Shown in pieces: positions 17,362 through 27,759 of a stretch of 64,000 bases of DNA. The translations under genes and the position numbers were made by a program. The notes beneath the pieces were generated by a model. That model was not told the DNA's origin. It did no database searches and worked only from the letters and a program-made list of their open reading frames with translations. The stretch covers positions 3,720,001 to 3,784,000 of the forward strand of contig NZ_CP066149.1 in the NCBI RefSeq assembly GCF_023206395.1, in the 5' to 3' direction. The stretch is from Vibrio sp. ED004. Its GTDB lineage: Bacteria > Pseudomonadota > Gammaproteobacteria > Enterobacterales > Vibrionaceae. The first letter of the stretch is position 1. Each line of letters starts with the position of its first letter.

Positions 17362-19707
17362 TTACTTCACCAATAAATGTTGACGGTCGAGTACGTTAGT
17401 AATGTGGCGGAACCAGTGATCGGAAATCTTGGCCTTGTCTTCATTCCAACCAATGTAACCACGGCTCTCGAAGTAGCGCAGAATCCCGGTTATTTCCGCA
17501 ATGCTTAACTGAGTGCACTCAGACAGTACTTCAGGAGACGCAATTTCCAGTTGCACGATAGAGCGCAACACAGCCAACATAGGTTTCGGCATGTTTTCCA
17601 GCTCTTGTGCTTCAGGTACATGGAACAATCTCACGACTGCTTGATCCGTCTCTTTGTTTCGATTAAGAGACAAACGGAAGAAACGCAGGGCAACAGTAGG
17701 GTTACCGTCTGAGTAGTGCCACAAGATACGATAGAAACCTTGGCGTGCGCGCTCTTCCTCTGACATCTCATCTTGGTCCCACTGTTTAGGAACGACCAAA
17801 CCATCGAATGACAGAGGCTTTTCTAGTTGTGTGTTGATACGGCTTGTTAGCAGTTCACCGACTTGCTTCTCTGTCCAACGAGGAAGGAAGCACACCAAAT
17901 CAAACAACAGACGCTCACCACGCGCTCTGTCTACAAAGCGCCAACTCGATTTCGCAATCGACATCACAATGCGGTGGTTCTTTTTAGAACGTCGCAATAA
18001 GTTAGTTAAGCGAATCAAATCAGACAGACCGCCAACCATAGGTTTAACAAGACGCTGTGCATTATCAATCGCGATTAAGTAGGTTGTTTCACTCTTACGT
18101 AGGTGCGCCAAGATTTGAATCTCAGTCGCTTCCTCTTCTAAACCAATACTTACCGCCAAGTGACAAAGCAGCTCTTGGTAACCCGCATAAGGGCAACTTA
18201 CGTAGATAGGCTCAGCGTTCGATACCTTGTGCAATAGGGTGTAAAGCAAAGTCGTTGAACCAACGCCACGCTCGCCCGAAAGAATACAAATCGCAGGGCT
18301 GTCAGACATCAAGTAGCGAGAAAGCTGTTTGACCTCATCGCCCGCGTAGTCAATCAGTTCACTGTCTATTGAACCCGGTAGAATGTATTCAAAGGTTTGG
18401 TCACCCTTTATTCTCACTAGATTCTGTTGATTTTTATCCAAATCCGACTGTTTAGCCACTTCAATTCTAAACAGGTAAGCCAGCGCCTGACTAAACAGAG
18501 TAAAGCCGGACAACAGCGCCATAATGCGATGTTGGAAGCTGTAGACCATCAACCAAAACGCACCAATCGCTGTTGCGACAATATTAAGCACAAAGGTATT
18601 CTGACGGTTAACCGCCCAGTTCACCCATACTGGTCTGTCAGTGATGTGTTCGAGTGCTTCAAAGACTTTTGCTCTCCATAGCCTTAGAACAGAAATGGTC
18701 ACCAAAACGAACCAGAAGAACAGGGCACTGTAGATCCAGCTGTAAATCGTGCCTTTACCTAATGTTCTGATAGAGACCTGCATGATCACACCAGCGACAA
18801 TGAAGCTCCATACATAGCGACGGATACTCGATAGTCGAAGCGCTCTCACTTCGTTGTTTGAGGTACGGCTAATGCGATACGCAAACTCAAGAATGAAGCT
18901 GATCGCAATTGAGCCACCAAGAATCCACCATGTGAAAATCTCTAGGAAGATTAGGTGCTGCAGGCTTGGCAAGCTCGACAGAATACGCAAAGAAATCGTA
19001 ATTGCGATTAACCAAGCGATCGCTCTGTGTGCGCGGCTCACATACCAGATCAAACGAACCCAAAACGGTGGGCTTTGTTTGGTTTCTAGGAAGTTGATTC
19101 TAAACAGTTCGATTAAACGAGTGCCGTTTGAAAGCCACCACACCAAACCAAAGTAGATAAACAAGACTTTCAGAGACGCCCAAATCACCGGAACCGGTGA
19201 AATGAAGATGTCTTTGATCAACGCCTTGAAGCTACGAGTCTGGAAATAGACAAGGTACTCAACGTTCAGCTGAGTCAATTGCCACTCTTGCTTAAACTGA
19301 GTCACACCATAAGGGCCGAAACCAGTAAGGCGTTCTTTGTTGGCCGTTGTAGTTTGCTCAAGCAGATATTGCTTGCTGACGTTCAGGCTGTTTAGCGTGA
19401 TGTAACTCGACTCAACCTCAAACCATTGCTCGGCATCGTTCTTCTCACGATACGTTTTTAGCTGCTGATCGAACGTCGCAATCTGTTGCTTTTGGATACG
19501 CAACACTTGAGACAACAGGATGTTTACCTTGCGTTTGTCTGCCGTATTCATAAACAGAGGGTCGGGGAGTTCATCAATCCGGTTAGCCAGATCTTGGGCC
19601 GCTTCAGACACCTGAGGTTGGGATTGTAAGTCGTAGTCTAAGTTAGCAAGACTCGGCCAAGAAACGATGGCTAAAGTGAATAATAAGAAGCGCATGAATG
19701 AACGCAT
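17362..19707 (-). CDS. Membrane protein with AAA-type ATPase domain, partner of MscS-like channel
   Basis: I do not recognise a named family. The 781-residue protein has a signal peptide (1-21), a helical periplasmic region (about 25-160), and several membrane segments between 170 and 415. A cytoplasmic P-loop ATPase follows: Walker A GERGVGSTT at 478-486 and Walker B TYLIAIDNAQ at about 542-551. The last 100 residues look like a winged helix (MLAVLRSIVQ...SIAEITGILRYFESRGYIGW). Overall it resembles ORC/STAND-like switch ATPases fused to a membrane anchor. The single-base gap to the MscS gene suggests that it gates or assembles that channel. That role is inference. Confidence 0.75.
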   Translation of the reverse strand: MRSFMRFLLFTLAIVSWPSLANLDYDLQSQPQVSEAAQDLANRIDELPDPLFMNTADKRKVNILLSQVLRIQKQQIATFDQQLKTYREKNDAEQWFEVESSYITLNSLNVSKQYLLEQTTTANKERLTGFGPYGVTQFKQEWQLTQLNVEYLVYFQTRSFKALIKDIFISPVPVIWASLKVLFIYFGLVWWLSNGTRLIELFRINFLETKQSPPFWVRLIWYVSRAHRAIAWLIAITISLRILSSLPSLQHLIFLEIFTWWILGGSIAISFILEFAYRISRTSNNEVRALRLSSIRRYVWSFIVAGVIMQVSIRTLGKGTIYSWIYSALFFWFVLVTISVLRLWRAKVFEALEHITDRPVWVNWAVNRQNTFVLNIVATAIGAFWLMVYSFQHRIMALLSGFTLFSQALAYLFRIEVAKQSDLDKNQQNLVRIKGDQTFEYILPGSIDSELIDYAGDEVKQLSRYLMSDSPAICILSGERGVGSTTLLYTLLHKVSNAEPIYVSCPYAGYQELLCHLAVSIGLEEEATEIQILAHLRKSETTYLIAIDNAQRLVKPMVGGLSDLIRLTNLLRRSKKNHRIVMSIAKSSWRFVDRARGERLLFDLVCFLPRWTEKQVGELLTSRINTQLEKPLSFDGLVVPKQWDQDEMSEEERARQGFYRILWHYSDGNPTVALRFFRLSLNRNKETDQAVVRLFHVPEAQELENMPKPMLAVLRSIVQLEIASPEVLSECTQLSIAEITGILRYFESRGYIGWNEDKAKISDHWFRHITNVLDRQHLLVK

Positions 19708-20162
19708 AAAAGTCTCTTAAAATTATGAGGTTAGGATTACTATAGTTAGTTAATTTCACTTTGTGAAATCGAACCCATTTTTAGGGGCGAGTACTTTATC
19801 CCTGATTCTTAGGTCTTTGTCATGAAATTGTCAGAGGTTAGGCTAATATTGGAGCATCAGATGATGTTGTAAATAGCTTTGTATTAAGTAGGTTTGGTTG
19901 TAACGGTTTATTGTGCGATATATTTAATTATTTACACAGTATATGTCTTTATATAAACCGGATTTTGCTCAGCCATTCGCGACTTTCGATCTATTGAATA
20001 TGGGCGTTTTATTGCGCTTAAAATAGAAATCAAAAATGTGAGTCAGCTCAAACTATGATTTGGCTAGGTTATCACTCACTTAATAGCGGGTAAATGCAAT
20101 CAATACTTGCAGTTAAAGCCCTGAACAAGTAACGTTGCGACGTTTTTCACATTAAGAAGGTA
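19708..20162. other. 455-base divergent intergenic region
   Basis: It lies between the ATPase gene (minus) and ybiT (plus) and must hold both promoters. It is AT-rich. I see no convincing -35/-10 pair, repeat, hairpin or small gene. A good ribosome site (AAGAAGG) precedes the ybiT ATG. Confidence 0.5.
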
Positions 20163-21752
20163 ATGGCATTGATCTCCACAGCAAATATCACCCAACAATT
20201 CGGCGCTAAGCCACTTTTCGAAAATATTTCAGTTAAGTTCGGCGAAGGCAACCGCTACGGTTTAATCGGCGCGAATGGCTGTGGTAAATCGACGTTCATG
20301 AAGATCCTATCTGGTGAACTAGAGCCGACTTCTGGCAACGTAAGCTACGATCCAAACGAGCGCGTTGCTAAGCTAAACCAAGACCAATTTGCTTACGAAG
20401 AATTCACGGTAATCGACACGGTTATCATGGGTCACAAAGAGCTTTGGGCAATTAAGCAAGAGCGTGACCGCATTTACTCTTTGCCAGAAATGAGCGAAGA
20501 AGACGGCATGAAAGTAGCCGACCTTGAAGTTCAGTTCGCTGAAATGGACGGTTACATGGCAGAAGCGAAAGCGGGTGAGCTTCTTCTTGCTGTAGGTATT
20601 GAAGAATCTATGCACTTCGGTCTAATGAGCGAAGTAGCACCAGGTTGGAAACTTCGTGTTCTATTGTCTCAAGTACTGTTTGCAGACCCGCATATCATGC
20701 TTCTTGACGAACCAACGAACAACCTGGATATGGACACCATCAAGTGGTTGGAAGATACGCTAAACCAACGTAACTGCACAATGATCATCATTTCGCACGA
20801 CCGTCACTTCCTAAACTCTGTTTGTACACACATGGCTGACCTTGATTACGGCGAACTTCGTCTATTCCCAGGTAACTACGATGAGTACATGACGGCTGCA
20901 ACACAAGCTCGTGAACGTCTACTGTCTGACAACGCTAAGAAGAAAGCACAAATTGCTGAACTTCAAACATTCGTTTCTCGTTTCTCTGCTAACGCATCTA
21001 AAGCGAAGCAAGCAACGTCTCGTGCTAAGCAAATCGATAAGATCCAACTAGACGAAGTTAAAGCGTCTAGCCGTCAAAACCCATTCATCCGTTTCGAACA
21101 GTCTAAAGAGCTATTCCGTAACGCACTTGTGGTTGAAAACCTATCTCAAGGTTTTGAAGAAGACCTATACAACAAGTTCGACGGTATCTTCGAAGTAGGT
21201 GAGCGTGTTGCTATCATCGGTGAAAACGGTGTAGGTAAAACAACACTACTTAACACACTAGCTGGCGCTCTAGAGCCGCGCACTGGTGAGTACAAGTGGT
21301 CTGAAAACTCAAACATCGGTTACTACGCTCAAGATCACACACACGATTTCGAGACTGACATGAACTTGTTTGATTGGATGAGCCAATGGCGCCAAGAAGG
21401 CGAAGATGAGCAAGTTGTTCGTGGCTTCCTAGGTCGTATGCTGTTTGGCCAAGACGACATCAAGAAGTCTGTAAAGGTTATCTCTGGTGGTGAGCAAGGT
21501 CGTATGCTTCTTGGTAAGATCATGATGCACAAGCCAAACATCCTTCTTATGGATGAACCAACGAACCACATGGATATGGAATCTATCGAAGCGCTTAACT
21601 TGGCTCTTGAGAACTACAAAGGCACATTGTTCTTCGTATCTCACGACCGTGTATTCGTAGACTCTCTAGCAACTCGTATCCTTGAGATCCGTGACGGCAA
21701 GATCAACGACTTCCGCGGTACTTACGCTGAATTCCTAAAAGCACGTGGCTAA
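20163..21752 (+). CDS. ybiT: ABC-F family ATPase YbiT
   Basis: Ribosome-associated ABC-F protein of 529 residues, close in length and sequence to E. coli YbiT. It has two ATPase domains and no membrane domain. The first has GANGCGKST, the signature-region variant [11 protein letters not shown], and [10 protein letters not shown]. The second has [17 protein letters not shown] and [10 protein letters not shown]. The charged linker (about 250-310) contains [26 protein letters not shown] proteins act at the ribosomal E site to relieve stalled translation. It is monocistronic, with a strong terminator downstream. Codon use looks optimised for high expression. Confidence 0.93.
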   Translation: MALISTANITQQFGAKPLFENISVKFGEGNRYGLIGANGCGKSTFMKILSGELEPTSGNVSYDPNERVAKLNQDQFAYEEFTVIDTVIMGHKELWAIKQERDRIYSLPEMSEEDGMKVADLEVQFAEMDGYMAEAKAGELLLAVGIEESMHFGLMSEVAPGWKLRVLLSQVLFADPHIMLLDEPTNNLDMDTIKWLEDTLNQRNCTMIIISHDRHFLNSVCTHMADLDYGELRLFPGNYDEYMTAATQARERLLSDNAKKKAQIAELQTFVSRFSANASKAKQATSRAKQIDKIQLDEVKASSRQNPFIRFEQSKELFRNALVVENLSQGFEEDLYNKFDGIFEVGERVAIIGENGVGKTTLLNTLAGALEPRTGEYKWSENSNIGYYAQDHTHDFETDMNLFDWMSQWRQEGEDEQVVRGFLGRMLFGQDDIKKSVKVISGGEQGRMLLGKIMMHKPNILLMDEPTNHMDMESIEALNLALENYKGTLFFVSHDRVFVDSLATRILEIRDGKINDFRGTYAEFLKARG

Positions 21753-21818
21753 TATCTAGCAGACATGTCTTTTTAGGCTAGAGCTGCTTGTCTATTGATA
21801 ACCGCAGTTACGATTACT

Positions 21819-21858
21819 AAAACGCCCTTATAGTGAAAGCTATAAGGGCGTTTTTTAT
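21819..21858. terminator. Bidirectional terminator between ybiT and chemoreceptor genes
   Basis: AAAACGCCCTTATAG pairs with CTATAAGGGCGTTTT across TGAAAG, flanked by A and T runs. Confidence 0.9.
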
Positions 21859-21912
21859 TTCCGCGGTTTGTTGCCTAAACTGGTTATGTCCTACAAGCAA
21901 GGCGAGAAAGCA

Positions 21913-23802
21913 TTAGTACTTAAACTGAGCCACAATCTTTTCTAATTTCACACTCACGTTTGACACCTGTTCACTGCAACGCACTGACCCTGACACCACA
22001 GTATGTGTATCACTCGCGAGGTGAGCGATGTCGGTGATGTTACGATCAATCTCAACAGATACCATGGATTGCTCTTCAGACGCAGTCGCTATCTGGCTGT
22101 TCAAGTCGAACATCTCCCCAACCTGAAAGTGTATTCCTTCAATCGCGTTAACCACATCTTTAGTTTGGTGTTTCACCAACTCGGTTTGTTCTAAGCTTGA
22201 TGACATTTTAGCGACAGTCTTGGTGATTCCAGAGGTTAAACCGTGAATGGTCGATTCTATTTGATGGGTTGAATCGTTGGTCATCAACGAAAGCTCCCTC
22301 ACTTCAGAAGCAACGACTGCAAAGCCGCGTCCATGGTCGCCAGCGCGTGCCGCTTCAATCGCGGCGTTAAGTGCTAGTAGGTTGGTTTGTTCCGCAATCC
22401 CTTGAATGGTGGTGACGACCTGATTGATTTCACGACTCTGTTCTTCAAGCTGAACAATCAAGTTTTGTGACTCTGCAATGTTCTCTACCAAAACATTAAT
22501 GCTGTCGTTGGTTGATTGTGTTTCTTGCAGCGCTTGATGTGCGTTGTCTTTGATCTTCTCGGCATTAGTTGCTGCATTTTCTATGTTCGCAGTGACCTCA
22601 TTACTGGTCATCACCAACTCATTAACTGCCGTCGCTACTGATTCAGATTGTTGTTTCTGTTTCTCTGCGTTGCTCATGCTTTTGATGGCTGCTTCCTCAG
22701 AGCTACACGAACTATCGGTCAACACTTTCATCACACTCGACAGCTCTTTGATATTGCCATGCAGTTTATTGATGAAGGTATCAAACGAATGTGCAAGTTG
22801 CGCTAATTCATCGGTGCCTTTTGCGTTCATTCGAACCGTTAAATCACCATCGCCATTCGCAATCGACTCCATCATCACGTTGATTGCTTTTATACGTGCA
22901 AGTATGTTTCGACCAATGAACACCAATAACAAAGAGAGTAGAGCGACGATAGCCGCGCCGAAAAGGTGGAGTGTGTTTTTGGTGTGGGTACTCGCCGAAG
23001 TAATGGCTTGGCTTATTTCTGTCTGAACGGCTTCAATCGCTTGCTCCGTTTCATGTACGTTGCTGCGCAGCGCGCCTCTTAGGCCAAGCTCGGCAGATAA
23101 GCCTAGGTTGGTATTGGCAGTTAGGAGCGTTTCAACGGCAGCTTTGTAGTCTGCAAACGCTTGTTCTGTCGCAATAGAGGCTTGAGCGTAAGGTTCAAAA
23201 TCTTTGAGCGCATTTTCTAAAGCTCGGTTGGTTTGGTCATTAGTATGAGCAAGGTAATGAAAGTCTTTTTCAATCAGTTCCAACAACGCGAGTTCTAGTG
23301 ACAAACTGGATTCATGCTCAATTACCGATTTTAAATCTGTTCTTTTACTATCTAACACGGCAACAAAACCCAGTGGGGTGGTTGTGCGTTCTATGTCATT
23401 CACTTGTTCGACTATCTGATGAAACTGCTTTTGATACTGATAGAGAGTGTCTGAAATCCGAGTCATTTGATCGGATAGGTGAAGTTCATGCGAGGTGAGG
23501 ATTTGGTTCAAGGTGACCAGCCTTTGGTTTAACGTGTTGGCCGTTTTATCAAAACGTTCTGCGTATTTTTGGTCGTTGCGAGCTAAGAAGTCTTTTTCGT
23601 GTCGCCTCAACATTAAGAGATCAACCGAGCTCCTGAGATTTTCATTCGCAGCCCGTTCTAATGACTCGAGCTTGTCCAAACTCATCTGCTCATAGATGGC
23701 ATAGATGAACACAGAAATGAATAGGGTGAGGTTGATTAGAATGAACTTACTGCGAATAGAAAGAGACAGCGAACGACGCTGAGGTTCCGATGGATTATTC
23801 AT
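21913..23802 (-). CDS. Methyl-accepting chemotaxis protein with helical bimodular (HBM) sensor
   Basis: Chemoreceptor of 629 residues. A membrane segment is near 20-40. The large periplasmic all-helical domain (about 45-285) carries MLRRHEKDFLARND, a hallmark of HBM sensors such as McpS and TorS. A second membrane segment (about 290-312), HAMP, and the signalling domain follow, with tip [37 protein letters not shown] receptors known elsewhere bind organic acids or polyamines; the ligand here is unknown. It is monocistronic. Confidence 0.92.
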   Translation of the reverse strand: MNNPSEPQRRSLSLSIRSKFILINLTLFISVFIYAIYEQMSLDKLESLERAANENLRSSVDLLMLRRHEKDFLARNDQKYAERFDKTANTLNQRLVTLNQILTSHELHLSDQMTRISDTLYQYQKQFHQIVEQVNDIERTTTPLGFVAVLDSKRTDLKSVIEHESSLSLELALLELIEKDFHYLAHTNDQTNRALENALKDFEPYAQASIATEQAFADYKAAVETLLTANTNLGLSAELGLRGALRSNVHETEQAIEAVQTEISQAITSASTHTKNTLHLFGAAIVALLSLLLVFIGRNILARIKAINVMMESIANGDGDLTVRMNAKGTDELAQLAHSFDTFINKLHGNIKELSSVMKVLTDSSCSSEEAAIKSMSNAEKQKQQSESVATAVNELVMTSNEVTANIENAATNAEKIKDNAHQALQETQSTNDSINVLVENIAESQNLIVQLEEQSREINQVVTTIQGIAEQTNLLALNAAIEAARAGDHGRGFAVVASEVRELSLMTNDSTHQIESTIHGLTSGITKTVAKMSSSLEQTELVKHQTKDVVNAIEGIHFQVGEMFDLNSQIATASEEQSMVSVEIDRNITDIAHLASDTHTVVSGSVRCSEQVSNVSVKLEKIVAQFKY

Positions 23803-24143
23803 GGTTAATTCCCTTTAAGCCGGTGACGTTGATATTCATCTTTGTTTTGTAATTAATAAATTCATTAAAATGATGAATATGTAACTAATAGCTTATAAGG
23901 GTGGTAAAGCAAGACTGGTCAACCAGAAAGTTACTTGGTTTCTTAACTGTGCAGATTAAGTAATTCTGGACATTTTCAGTTCTTAATATAATGAACTCTG
24001 AACGTGATTATGAGAAAAGCCTCCACTCATAACGTTGAGTGAAGGCTTGTAGCGATTGATCGTTTGTCGTTCATTTAACAGCATGAAAACCATCACGCTA
24101 TACCCATGAACAGACTCTCTCAATGACGAACATAAGTGAGTAA
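23803..24143. other. 341-base intergenic region
   Basis: It holds the promoter of the HBM chemoreceptor (minus) and the terminator of the cyd operon. The part at 23820-23960 is AT-rich. No small gene was seen. Confidence 0.5.
24017..24048 (-). terminator. Terminator of the cydABX operon
   Basis: AAGCCTTCACTCAACGTT folds back on ATGAGTGGAGGCTT on the minus strand (one mismatch), followed by TTTTCTC. Confidence 0.7.
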
Positions 24144-24254
24144 CTAACGCTCATCTACCTCATCAAGAAAATCGGTATGTTCTAACCAAAGCGCATTGAT
24201 GATGCCGAATGCGCATGCCAGTAAAATTCCTAGTACCCAACATAAATACCACAT
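24144..24254 (-). CDS. cydX: CydX, small subunit of cytochrome bd oxidase
   Basis: A 36-residue single-pass membrane peptide. It begins MWYLCWVLGILLACAFGII and continues NALWLE, matching CydX/YbgT, which stabilises the CydAB haems. It lies 25 bases after cydB with a ribosome site (GAGGATAACCT) before its ATG. Short length and position are as expected. Confidence 0.92.
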   Translation of the reverse strand: MWYLCWVLGILLACAFGIINALWLEHTDFLDEVDER

Positions 24255-24279
24255 AGGTTATCCTCTTATCTGCCCTGAA

Positions 24280-25416
24280 TTAATACAGAGATGAACTGTT
24301 ATCGTGAATGTACTTGGTGTCTAGTCGACCGAACATCTTGTAGTAACACCAGATTGTGTAGCCCAAGATAATAGGGACTACGATGACTGCGACGACAGAG
24401 ATAATGCTCAGTGTTAATTGACTCGATGTTCCGTCCCACAGCGTTAAACTATGAGAAGGCATCAAGCTAGACGGCATGATCATCGGGAACAGCGCAACGC
24501 CAGCCGTCAATATGATGCTTGCTATTGATAAGCTCGAAGATGCGAAAGCGAGACCTGCGCGGTTAATTCGAGTCATCACTGCACAGCTCAACATACCGAT
24601 GATACCTAGAGCTGGGATGCTCCAAAGTAGCGGGTAGGTTTGGTAGTTATGCAGTAGTAAACCATCAAACTTAACGACGTGTTTGAACAACGGATTCGAA
24701 ACAGCGTCAGTAACGATCGGGCTAGTGATTAAATAACCCGGGAGGGTGTATGCGTATAAGCCACCAACAGCGAACAACCCTGCAGTCACTAATGCCATAC
24801 ATGTAATGATTCGCTGTGCTCGGTGTTTTAAGTCACCCGTGGTCTTCATTTGTAAAAATGCCGCACCTTGTGTCACACACATCGATAGGCTCACCAGTCC
24901 GCAAAGCAATGGGAAAGGCGTTAATAGATCCCAAAATCCACCTTGGTACGACATCATGAGTAACTCGTTAAACTCAAATGGTACGCCTACCAACAAATTA
25001 CCGAAGCCCACACCAAAGATAACCGGAGGAACAACGCCACTAATGATCAATGCAAGATCACACGCCTTTTTCCACTGAGGATTATCAATTTTTGCGCGGT
25101 AGTCCATGCCAAGCGGTCTCAACCACAAAGTGGCTAGCACTAATATCATCGCAAGGTAGAACCCAGAGAACGCAGCCGCATAGACAGCAGGCCATATAGC
25201 GAAGAGCGCACCACCAGCCGTAACGAGCCATACTTGGTTTCCATCCCAGTGCGGCGCAATCGAATTGATCATAATGCGTCGTTCTACTTCAGATTTCCCT
25301 AAAACAGGAAGTAGCGCTGCAACCCCCATGTCGAAGCCATCGGTAATAATAAAACCGATCAACAACACGCCAATAATTGCCCATGTAAACAGGCGAAGAT
25401 TTTCGTAATCAAACAT
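24280..25416 (-). CDS. cydB: Cytochrome bd ubiquinol oxidase subunit II
   Basis: Inner-membrane subunit of the quinol oxidase that reduces O2 to water at very low oxygen. The protein is 378 residues with about nine membrane helices. The opening TDGFDMGVAALLPVLGKSEVERR and the stretch PHWDGNQVWLV are conserved CydB signatures. It follows cydA after nine bases. The copy is linked to hvf genes rather than to tol-pal and ybgE, so it may be a second bd oxidase of the genome. Confidence 0.95.
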   Translation of the reverse strand: MFDYENLRLFTWAIIGVLLIGFIITDGFDMGVAALLPVLGKSEVERRIMINSIAPHWDGNQVWLVTAGGALFAIWPAVYAAAFSGFYLAMILVLATLWLRPLGMDYRAKIDNPQWKKACDLALIISGVVPPVIFGVGFGNLLVGVPFEFNELLMMSYQGGFWDLLTPFPLLCGLVSLSMCVTQGAAFLQMKTTGDLKHRAQRIITCMALVTAGLFAVGGLYAYTLPGYLITSPIVTDAVSNPLFKHVVKFDGLLLHNYQTYPLLWSIPALGIIGMLSCAVMTRINRAGLAFASSSLSIASIILTAGVALFPMIMPSSLMPSHSLTLWDGTSSQLTLSIISVVAVIVVPIILGYTIWCYYKMFGRLDTKYIHDNSSSLY

Positions 25417-25425
25417 CTGAATTCC

Positions 25426-27042
25426 TTAGTGAAGATCAATAGATTTATCTAGTTGATTCGTAGTGTTGTTTTCAACCGAAGTGGTTAGGGCTGTGTGAGT
25501 TCGCTCATGGTGATAGCGTCCAGTTTTAAGCGCACTTGGCCCCATCTTGGCAAACTTGAGCATCAAGAACATTTCGACGATTAAGAAGAATGTATAAAGC
25601 ACATAAACCAGACCGATAGAGATCCACAGGCTTGAAACCGGAAGGTTGGAAGCTGCCATGTTTACCGGGAGGATTTCACCGATTGCCCAGGGTTGACGGC
25701 CGTATTCCGCAACAAACCAACCAGCTTCGATAGCGATCCATGGTAGTGGGATAGCACACACGGTTGCCTTCAATAACCAACGGCTAGTGCCGATCTTACG
25801 ACGACAAATTTGAACGAATGAGAGACCAATGATTGCGAATATCAGTACGCCACACACCACCATAATACGGAAGCTCCAAAACAGTGGGGCTACGTTTGGT
25901 ATGGTGTCTTTAGCGGCTTGCTTGATCTGTTGCTCTGTAGCATCAACCACGTTATCGCTGTATTTCTTAACGAGTAGGCCATAACCTAAGTCATGCTTAA
26001 CTGCATCAAAATCATCGATGTTCTGTTGCGATTTATCACCAGAGCGAAGCTTGTTTAACAGCCCGTAAGCTAAGATCCCGTTTCGTACACGTTCTTCATT
26101 TTTGTTGAGTAAATCGTGAATGCCGATCACTGGTGTATCTAGAGACCGCGTCGCGATAATACCCATGACATAAGGGATCTTAATCGCGTAGTCTGTCTCC
26201 ATCGTTTCTTGGTTTGGGAAACCAAACAGAGTGAAAGAAGCAGGGGCTTCTTCGGTGTGCCATTCCGCTTCAATCGCGGCTAATTTTACTTGTTGAACAT
26301 CACCCAACTCATAACCAGATTCATCACCAAGCATTATCGTGGATACAATGGCTGCCATACCAAAAGCACTCGCCACTGCAAACGAACGACGAGCGAACGG
26401 TAAGTCACGTCCTTTCAACATGTAATAAGCACTGATGCCCATCACAAATAATGCACCAGTGGTGTAGCCAGCTGCGACGGTATGAACGAACTTCACTTGA
26501 GTCACAGGGTTAAAGATAACGTCGATGAAGTTCGTCATCTCCATGCGCATGGTTTCGAAGTTAAACTCTGCGCCAACGGGGTTTTGCATCCAGCCATTGG
26601 CCATCAAGATCCACAATCCCGAGAAGTTAGAGCCTAACGCCGTCAGCCATGTAACCGATAAATGCTGACGCTTCGAGAGCTTGTCCCAACCGAAGAAGAA
26701 CATCCCGACTAAGGTAGATTCCAAGAAAAACGCAATTAAGGCTTCAATGGCGAGTGGCGCGCCAAAGATATCGCCAACATAATGCGAGTAATATGCCCAG
26801 TTAGTACCAAACTGGAACTCCATGGTTAAACCTGTCGCAACACCGATAGCAAAGTTAATCCCGAATAACTTGCCCCAGAATTTAGTCATGTCCTTGTAGA
26901 TGGTTTTATTGGTCATCACATACAGTGATTCCATCACTGCGAGTAGGAAAGAAAGTCCTATGGTTAGTGGAACGAATATAAAGTGGTAAAGCGCGGTACT
27001 TGCGAATTGAAACCGCGACAGATCAACGACATCTGTAAGCAT
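25426..27042 (-). CDS. cydA: Cytochrome bd ubiquinol oxidase subunit I
   Basis: Haem-bearing catalytic subunit of 538 residues. It contains the N-terminal [20 protein letters not shown] with the haem b595 histidine, [16 protein letters not shown], and the quinol-binding Q loop (about 255-390). The Q loop has a long C-terminal insertion of the E. coli type ([21 protein letters not shown]...[10 protein letters not shown]). The haem b558 ligand regions ([10 protein letters not shown] and [12 protein letters not shown]) are intact. It starts 108 bases after hvfD with no clear terminator between them, so read-through from the hvf operon is possible. Confidence 0.95.
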   Translation of the reverse strand: MLTDVVDLSRFQFASTALYHFIFVPLTIGLSFLLAVMESLYVMTNKTIYKDMTKFWGKLFGINFAIGVATGLTMEFQFGTNWAYYSHYVGDIFGAPLAIEALIAFFLESTLVGMFFFGWDKLSKRQHLSVTWLTALGSNFSGLWILMANGWMQNPVGAEFNFETMRMEMTNFIDVIFNPVTQVKFVHTVAAGYTTGALFVMGISAYYMLKGRDLPFARRSFAVASAFGMAAIVSTIMLGDESGYELGDVQQVKLAAIEAEWHTEEAPASFTLFGFPNQETMETDYAIKIPYVMGIIATRSLDTPVIGIHDLLNKNEERVRNGILAYGLLNKLRSGDKSQQNIDDFDAVKHDLGYGLLVKKYSDNVVDATEQQIKQAAKDTIPNVAPLFWSFRIMVVCGVLIFAIIGLSFVQICRRKIGTSRWLLKATVCAIPLPWIAIEAGWFVAEYGRQPWAIGEILPVNMAASNLPVSSLWISIGLVYVLYTFFLIVEMFLMLKFAKMGPSALKTGRYHHERTHTALTTSVENNTTNQLDKSIDLH

Positions 27043-27053
27043 AAAAACTCCTT

Positions 27054-27073
27054 CCCGCCACGAGTGTGACGGG
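27054..27073 (-). promoter_or_regulatory. Stem-loop just before the cydA ribosome site
   Basis: On the minus strand CCCGTCA pairs with TGGCGGG (one G-T pair) across CACTCG, directly followed by AAGGAG. No T-run, so it is not a terminator; it may affect cydA translation or mRNA stability. Confidence 0.35.
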
Positions 27074-27150
27074 TAAGATAATGGAAAAGAAAATGATAAT
27101 TAGAGAGAACTAATTAAGGGTTTTGCATGTAGCTGTGTGAAGAGAAGCTA

Positions 27151-27759
27151 TTACCAACGAAGGGCTTTGTTTTGTTTCTTAGAGAACTGTTTACGTAACC
27201 AGTAATCTGCACTCACGTAACGACCACCACCGTAAACAAGCAGTACTAACAGCATCACGAAGTAGGTACCTGCGAACTCCATACCGTTGTTCAGCATTAC
27301 CGGGTCGCCAAGCTCAGTGATGTAGTTGTAACGACCAGGGAAGTTAACAGAAAGCCATTCAATGAAGCCGTTAAGTCGAATAGTTGCTTCCATACCGCCA
27401 GTCGCAATCGCATCCCAACCGTGTTTCCAGTGAACCATTGCACTCGCTACGCTCATCATGAAAATCATTGGAATCGAGATAAAGCGAGTAAACAGACCTA
27501 ACGCGATACATATACAACCTAACACTTCGGTCGCTGCCGCAAGGAATGCCAGTAACTCAGGGAAGGGAAGGTTAAGACCACCGTCCGCGGCCGAGGCACC
27601 AAACCATGCTACGGTTCCCGAGAAACCCAGCACTTTAGAGCGTGCTCCGACATAAATCACCGGAATTAAATAGAGACGCACGGAAAGCAGTACTAAGTAA
27701 TCGTATTGTTTGCATTTTTCGACAATAGCGTCGTACCAGCTGAGGGCTGACTTAATCAT
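27151..27759 (-). CDS. hvfD: HvfD-like DoxX family membrane protein
   Basis: Membrane protein of 202 residues with four main hydrophobic segments and the DoxX motif RLYLIPVIYVGARSKVLGFSGTVAWFG. DoxX proteins commonly accompany DUF692/DUF2063 pairs; in Haemophilus influenzae the equivalent hvfD is part of a copper-metallophore operon. Its ATG overlaps the hvfC stop (ATGA), with GGAGAAAAATT upstream as ribosome site. It could handle export, membrane attachment or redox of the peptide; that is unknown. Confidence 0.82.
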   Translation of the reverse strand: MIKSALSWYDAIVEKCKQYDYLVLLSVRLYLIPVIYVGARSKVLGFSGTVAWFGASAADGGLNLPFPELLAFLAAATEVLGCICIALGLFTRFISIPMIFMMSVASAMVHWKHGWDAIATGGMEATIRLNGFIEWLSVNFPGRYNYITELGDPVMLNNGMEFAGTYFVMLLVLLVYGGGRYVSADYWLRKQFSKKQNKALRW

